Shown one piece after another: positions 59,662 through 64,000 of a stretch of 64,000 nucleotides of DNA. The stretch's first letter is position 1. Every line of letters starts with the position of its first letter. This DNA comes from Paractinoplanes pyxinae. Its GTDB lineage: Bacteria > Actinomycetota > Actinomycetes > Mycobacteriales > Micromonosporaceae. Under the pieces are notes generated by a model, which was not told where the DNA came from, did not search any database, and saw only the letters and a program-made list of their open reading frames with translations. The position numbers and the translations under genes were made by a program. The stretch spans positions 1 through 64,000 of the forward strand of contig NZ_JAPNTZ010000009.1 of NCBI RefSeq assembly GCF_026626335.1, given 5' to 3'.

Positions 59662-60851
59662 GCCCGCACCCCGGGGTGGAATTTCGGCACTCGCATGCTC
59701 ACCTTCGTTCCGGCGCCGGGCGCGGTCTCGACGACCAGGCCGAAGTGGTCGCCGAAGACCGAGCGCAGCCGCTCGTCCACATTCGCCAGGCCCACGTGCT
59801 GGCCGTCGTCAGTCTCGGGCATGCCGGCCGCGAACACCGCCGGGTCGATGCCGACCCCGTCGTCCTCGACCGTGATGTGGCATTCGGCCCCGGCGTCCTG
59901 TGCCTCGATGCTCACCATACCGACGCCCGGCTTGCGGGACAGACCGTGCCGGATGGCGTTCTCGACGAGCGGTTGCAGGCACAGGAAGGGCAGACCGACC
60001 GGCAGCACCTCGGGGGCGATCTGCAGGCGCACCTGCAGCCGGTCGCCGAACCGGGCCCGCTCGATCGTGAGATAGCGGTCGATCGAGCGCAGTTCCTCGG
60101 CCAGCGTCGTGAACTCGCCGTGCGCGCGGAACGAGTAGCGAGTGAACTCGGCGAATTCGAGGATCAGCTCGCGGGCGCGTTCGGGATCCGTGCGTACGAA
60201 GGAGGCGATCGCGGTCAGCGCGTTGTAGATGAAGTGCGGGCTGATCTGGGCGCGCAACGCCCTTACCTCGGCCCGGGCCAGCCGCTCGCGCGACGAATCG
60301 AGCTCGGCCAGCGCCAGTTGCGAGCCGGCCCAGCGGGCGGTTTCCAGGGTTGCCTGTACGAGACCAGGGGCTGGGTGATCGTCGGCCACCGCCACCAGGG
60401 CGGCCGTCGCCTGACCGGCGAGCCCGGTCAACGGCGCCACCACCGCCCCCCGTACGACGCAATCGACCCGGTCACAGGGCAGGTCGGACGAGCTGAGCAC
60501 GATCGACCGGTGCGCCTCGAGGGCCCGGGTGGCGGCCGCGGTGAACTGGTCGCTGTGGTGGCTGCCGCGGCCGTCGAAGGCCAGGCACCGGTCGGCGTCG
60601 GCAATCGTCAGCCCGGCCGAGCCGACCAGCGTACGAAGGTGACGAACGGCCTTTCCGGCGGTGCTGGGACTCAGCCCGGCCCGCAGCGGATCGGCGGCGA
60701 GCCCCGCGGTGTGCAGGACGTCGTAGGTGGCCCGCTGCATGGCCGTGGCGATGCCGCGACGCGCTCGCAGCCGCACGACGGCCACCACCGCGGCGGCCAG
60801 GGCGGCCAGCACCGCGATGACCGCCAGCACGCTGCCCACCTGTCCCGCCAC
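59658..60851 (-). CDS. LytS-like sensor histidine kinase
   Basis: A 397-residue kinase with one N-terminal membrane helix (VLAVIAVLAALAAAVVAVV), a GAF-like middle (about 60-185) and the His_kinase motif EVRALRAQISPHFIYNALTAI (phospho-His). The HATPase_c part has PLVENAIRHGLSRK, EDDGVGIDP and GLANVDERLRSVFG. Paired with the LytTR regulator. Start at 60851; a purine-rich site is weak. Confidence 0.93.
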   Translation of the reverse strand: MAGQVGSVLAVIAVLAALAAAVVAVVRLRARRGIATAMQRATYDVLHTAGLAADPLRAGLSPSTAGKAVRHLRTLVGSAGLTIADADRCLAFDGRGSHHSDQFTAAATRALEAHRSIVLSSSDLPCDRVDCVVRGAVVAPLTGLAGQATAALVAVADDHPAPGLVQATLETARWAGSQLALAELDSSRERLARAEVRALRAQISPHFIYNALTAIASFVRTDPERARELILEFAEFTRYSFRAHGEFTTLAEELRSIDRYLTIERARFGDRLQVRLQIAPEVLPVGLPFLCLQPLVENAIRHGLSRKPGVGMVSIEAQDAGAECHITVEDDGVGIDPAVFAAGMPETDDGQHVGLANVDERLRSVFGDHFGLVVETAPGAGTKVSMRVPKFHPGVRA

Positions 60852-60998
60852 GGACCAGATAGTGGTCGTTCCGGGAGCCGCCGTCCAGCCGTCATACCGT
60901 ATTGGCAGGGTGCCAATTGGGATTACCCGTGGGTAACGAGTGGATCAAAGATTGACCTAAATCGATACACGGCTCTACCCACACCCCAGGGAGCGCCC

Positions 60999-61868
60999 AT
61001 GTCCGTCCTCAAGATCCGCACCGGCCTGGCCGCCGTCTTCGCGGCCCTGACCTTCGTCGCGGCGTCACCGGCCGCACCCGCCCTGGCCGCCAACCCGTAC
61101 GAGCGCGGCCCCGCCCCCACCACCAGCAGCATCGAGGCGTCCCGCGGCTCGTTCGCGATCGCCCAGACCACCGTCGCGCGCTCGTCGGTCAGCGGCTTCG
61201 GCGGCGGCACGATCTACTACCCGACCAGCACGGCGGAGGGCACGTTCGGCGCGATCGCGATCTCGCCCGGCTTCACCGCCAGCCAGTCCAGCGTCTCGTG
61301 GCTGGGCCCGCGCCTCGCCTCGCAGGGCTTCGTGATCATCACGATCGACACGCTGAGCACCCTCGACCAGCCGGCCTCGCGCGGCACCCAGCTGCTGGCC
61401 GCGCTCGACTACCTGACGAGGACCAGCGGCGTCCGTACGCGCATCGACGCCACCCGCCTCGGCGTGATGGGCCACTCGATGGGCGGCGGCGGCAGCCTTT
61501 CGGCCTCGGTCAGCCGGCCGGCCCTGCAGGCGGCCATCCCGCTCACCCCGTGGCACGGCACCAAGAGCTGGAGCTCCGACCGCGTGCCCACCCTGATCAT
61601 CGGCGCCGAGAACGACACGGTGGCGCCGGTGTCGTCGCACTCCGAGCCGTTCTACACCAGCCTGCCGAGCACGATCGAAAAGGCGTACCTCGAGCTGAAC
61701 AACGCCTCGCACTCCGCGCCAACCTCGACCAACGTGACAGTGGCGAAGTACAGCATCAGCTGGCTCAAGCGCTTCATCGACAACGACACCCGCTACGACC
61801 AGTTCCTGTGCCCGGCGCCGTCCGGCTCGGCCATCCAGGAATACCGCGACACCTGCCCGCACTCCTGA
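60999..61868 (+). CDS. Secreted cutinase / PET-hydrolase-like esterase
   Basis: A 289-residue protein with a signal peptide (about 1-31). The mature part starts NPYERGP and has GFGGGTIYYPTSTAEGTFGAIAISPG, the nucleophile in MGHSMGGGGSLSAS, LIIGAENDTVAP with the catalytic Asp, and ASHSAPT with the catalytic His. It closely resembles actinobacterial polyester-degrading cutinases (Thermobifida type). The Tyr of SPGYT that lines the oxyanion hole is Phe here (SPGFT). Two Cys near the C-terminus (LCPAPSG, DTCPHS) form the usual disulfide. Start ATG 60999. Confidence 0.93.
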   Translation: MSVLKIRTGLAAVFAALTFVAASPAAPALAANPYERGPAPTTSSIEASRGSFAIAQTTVARSSVSGFGGGTIYYPTSTAEGTFGAIAISPGFTASQSSVSWLGPRLASQGFVIITIDTLSTLDQPASRGTQLLAALDYLTRTSGVRTRIDATRLGVMGHSMGGGGSLSASVSRPALQAAIPLTPWHGTKSWSSDRVPTLIIGAENDTVAPVSSHSEPFYTSLPSTIEKAYLELNNASHSAPTSTNVTVAKYSISWLKRFIDNDTRYDQFLCPAPSGSAIQEYRDTCPHS

Positions 61869-62009
61869 GCCTCACGCGAGGACGCGGCGCCCGGCAGCCA
61901 TCGGCCGGGCGTCGCGCTGTTCGATCTTGCTGGGGTGCGCCACCGCCTCCCCCGCCCGCCCGGGGGAATCGGAGGAGACGTTAGCGCTTGTCAAGGGCGG
62001 GCGACCCAG

Positions 62010-62669
62010 TTATCCACAGGCGACGTCATCCACGGTTAGGCGGTTGTCCACCGGGTCGGCCGGGACCAGGGCCGGCCAGGCCGGGTCGGGCCGGAAGTCG
62101 CACCACGTGCCGTCGAACGGGAACGCGCCGGCCCCGACCAGCTCGACGATCTCGCGGCCCGCCCGGCGGACGCGCTCCTCGTCGTCGACCCAGTAGGCGT
62201 CCGGCTGGGCCAGCCGCGCGACGAATTCGTCCTCGTCCTTCCACTCCCACGCGCGGTCGGGATGGACCACGACGTCGAGATCCCAGTCGACCGTGTCGAC
62301 CACGGTCAGTTCCGGGCCGCCCTGGACGGAAGCGGCCGCCTCGAGATTGGCGTACCACTGGTAGAACGACCCGTCCGGGCGGAAGAACCACCGCACCGAG
62401 TAGTCCCGGCCGCGCGGGTGCCAGCTGAGCAGGCCGTGATCGATGGCGTGCGGGGCCGGAACCCGTCGGGCCGCCGACCACTCCGCGAGCGGCGTCTGGG
62501 CCATGCCACGCCCGTCCGGCATGTTGAAGTGCCAACCCTGGGCGCCGGCGGGCGCCCACAGTAACAGACCGTCATCAAGACAATCCGCGATCTGCATGGG
62601 GAAGAACATCCCCAGCTGGTCACGCTGCCAATGACGCAGATATACCGTCTTTCCGGGCAAGAGCGACAT
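62010..62669 (-). CDS. DUF402 domain-containing protein
   Basis: A 219-residue cytoplasmic protein of the DUF402/FomD-like barrel family. RDYSVRWFFRPDGSFYQWYANLEAAA, TVDWDLDVVVHPD, EWKDEDEFVARL and FDGTWCDFRPDP are typical; acidic residues would bind divalent metal. Relatives hydrolyse nucleotide-linked intermediates, but the substrate is unknown. The TAA stop lies in a perfect DnaA-box sequence (TTATCCACA at 62010). Confidence 0.88.
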   Translation of the reverse strand: MSLLPGKTVYLRHWQRDQLGMFFPMQIADCLDDGLLLWAPAGAQGWHFNMPDGRGMAQTPLAEWSAARRVPAPHAIDHGLLSWHPRGRDYSVRWFFRPDGSFYQWYANLEAAASVQGGPELTVVDTVDWDLDVVVHPDRAWEWKDEDEFVARLAQPDAYWVDDEERVRRAGREIVELVGAGAFPFDGTWCDFRPDPAWPALVPADPVDNRLTVDDVACG

Positions 62670-62693
62670 TCTGGGAGCCTATCCGGGTGGATG

Positions 62694-64000
62694 TCAGTAG
62701 GCGCCCTTGCGCTTGAGGACGACCCAGATCGTGCGCCACAGAATGCTCAGGTCGTACGTGAGCGACCAGTTGTCGACGTAGTAGAGGTCAAGCCGCACGG
62801 CCTCGTCCCACGACAGATCCGACCGCCCCGAAACCTGCCACAGCCCCGTGATGCCGGGCCGGACCAACAGCCTTCGGCGTACGTCGCCCAGGTAGTCGCC
62901 GTCGTCGGCCGGCAGGGGGCGCGGGCCGACCAGCGACATCTCGCCCTTCAGCACGTTGATCAGCTGGGGCAGTTCGTCGAGCGACGTCGCCCGCAGCTTC
63001 GCGCCGAACGAGAAGATCCGGGGGTCGTTCTTCATCTTGAAGAGCATGCCGTCGGATTCGTTCAGCTCTTCCAGCGTGCGCTTGCGCTCTTCGGCGTCGA
63101 CGTACATGGTGCGGAACTTCCACACCCGGAACGTGCGGCCCTCGTGCCCGACGCGGGGCTGGCGGAAGAAGACCGGCCCGGGGTCGGAGAGCCGGATGCC
63201 GAGCGCGATGGCCAGCAGGATCGGGCTGATCAGCAGCAGGCCGAGGCCGGCGGCGACCCGGTCGAGCAGGTTCTTCACCAGCCAGCCGGGGCCCGAGAGG
63301 GTGGGCTCTTCGACGTGCAGCAGGGGCAGGCCCTCGATCGGGCGGATGTGCACCCGGGGGCCGGCGATGTCGGTGAGCTGGGGCGCCACCACCAGGTCGA
63401 CGCCGGTGCCCTCGAGCTGCCAGGCCAGGCGGCGCAGTTCGCCCGGTTCGGCGCTGGCCGAGCCGCAGACCGCGATCGTGTCGGCGCCGACCTCGCGCAC
63501 CAGCGACAGCACGTCGCGGGCGGCGTAGACCGGAACCGGGGTCTCGATGCCGCGGGCCGCCGCGTAGCCGTCAGTTATGTGGATGGCCACCGGGATGAGG
63601 CCGGCGGCCGGGCTGCGGGTGACCGCGGTGTAGACCTCGAGCGCCTCGGGCAGCGTGCCGACCAGGATCATGCGGTGCGCGCCGTGCCCGGTCTTGCGCC
63701 GGGCGAAGTGCAGCACCTGGCGGGCGGCGACCCGGCCGATGAGCAGGAAGGCGACCGCCATCAGCGAGACCGCGGCGACCGTGCCACGCGACAGCGGCGC
63801 CTTGGTGGCGAACGCGAGCAGTGACACGCAGGCGACCACGGTGACCGAGGTGCGCACGATGCGCTTGAACTCTTCGCTGCCCAGGCCCAGATAGCGACGG
63901 TCGTAGGTGCCGTTGGCCCAGAGCAGAATCAGCCAGCCCAGCGGCAGAACGACGTACGCGAAGAAGATGAACAGCTGCTCGCCGTGCAGGAAGCCGAGGC
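62694..64000 (-). CDS. Polyprenyl glycosylphosphotransferase (sugar transferase), 5' end missing
   Basis: The C-terminal bacterial sugar transferase domain is clear: NLLDRVAAGLGLLLISPILLAIALGIRLSD, FFRQPRVGHEGRTFRVWKFRTM, SLDELPQLINVLKGEMSLVGPRP and RPGITGLWQVSGRSD. It starts exopolysaccharide or O-glycan synthesis by loading a sugar-1-phosphate on undecaprenyl phosphate. The frame stays open beyond the GTG at 63857 to the window edge (ending near residues TYDRRYLGLGSEEFKRI), so the gene continues past 64000. Confidence 0.93.
   Translation of the reverse strand, partial: LGFLHGEQLFIFFAYVVLPLGWLILLWANGTYDRRYLGLGSEEFKRIVRTSVTVVACVSLLAFATKAPLSRGTVAAVSLMAVAFLLIGRVAARQVLHFARRKTGHGAHRMILVGTLPEALEVYTAVTRSPAAGLIPVAIHITDGYAAARGIETPVPVYAARDVLSLVREVGADTIAVCGSASAEPGELRRLAWQLEGTGVDLVVAPQLTDIAGPRVHIRPIEGLPLLHVEEPTLSGPGWLVKNLLDRVAAGLGLLLISPILLAIALGIRLSDPGPVFFRQPRVGHEGRTFRVWKFRTMYVDAEERKRTLEELNESDGMLFKMKNDPRIFSFGAKLRATSLDELPQLINVLKGEMSLVGPRPLPADDGDYLGDVRRRLLVRPGITGLWQVSGRSDLSWDEAVRLDLYYVDNWSLTYDLSILWRTIWVVLKRKGAY

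Noticed and set aside
1..64000. tRNA, rRNA, transposase or prophage genes
   Set aside because: No T-loop-containing cloverleaf, rRNA stretch, recombinase or phage structural motif was recognised by reading.

Overview
The window is very G+C-rich, tightly packed DNA, with frequent GTG starts, 4-bp stop/start overlaps and strong GGAGG ribosome sites. Together with a proteasome activator of the Bpa/PafE type (25574-26143, ending GQYL), LytR-CpsA-Psr and GGDEF/EAL proteins, and a full class-1 aminoacyl-tRNA/amino-acid housekeeping set, this points to an actinobacterium, most likely a Micromonosporaceae (Actinoplanes-like) chromosome. No tRNA, rRNA, CRISPR array, phage gene or transposase was seen.

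Left third (1-22 kb): a GGDEF-EAL protein faces a split set of molybdenum-cofactor genes. moaC, mog and moeA are followed by a chain of three micro-ORFs and then moaE (3.2-6.0 kb). moaA-moaD lie at 15.4-16.7 kb, and fdhD with mobA and its DUF6457 partner at 19.3-21.1 kb. Between them lie a polytopic glycosyltransferase-like protein, DoxX, an AAA ATPase behind a phased array of CTAG sites, a prepilin peptidase, an EndoQ-like PHP/UvrD helicase fusion, a metallophosphoesterase, a fructosamine-kinase-like protein, GNAT and DUF4192 proteins.

Middle (22-45 kb): a beta-propeller lipoprotein, Lrp regulator and dimethylargininase pair, Bpa, two tandem HAD hydrolases (one frameshifted), serS, OsmC, a zincin, AIM24, pheA, an ACT protein, arginine deiminase, a GH16-like gene, a DUF5926 gene, a histidine kinase, GDPD, rhodanese, LCP and an acetate-type symporter with its DUF485 partner. 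Three copies of a 115-116-bp long palindrome sit at gene 3' ends at 33.8, 36.7 and 37.6 kb. One provides the last 25-30 codons and the stop of arcA, and two flank the GH16 gene as inverted repeats.

Right third (45-64 kb): an ABC exporter, a second SSS symporter with a small membrane partner, a DUF4153/4173 membrane protein, and an OmpR-type two-component pair. Then comes the most unusual locus (53.45-58.9 kb): a Crp/Fnr regulator with an intact cyclic-nucleotide phosphate cassette, a class III nucleotide cyclase with a repetitive C-terminal tail, a degenerate P-loop/HEAT protein and an SPFH-like coiled-coil protein in one overlapping operon. It converges on a small membrane protein resembling Pycsar effectors (PycTM). 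A 16-bp sequence is shared upstream of the cyclase and the effector, and a DnaA-box-like array lies upstream of the crp gene. I infer a Pycsar-related anti-phage or stress-signalling system with unusual extra components. The window ends with a LytS/LytTR pair, a secreted cutinase/PET-hydrolase-like enzyme, a DUF402 protein and a truncated sugar-phosphate transferase.
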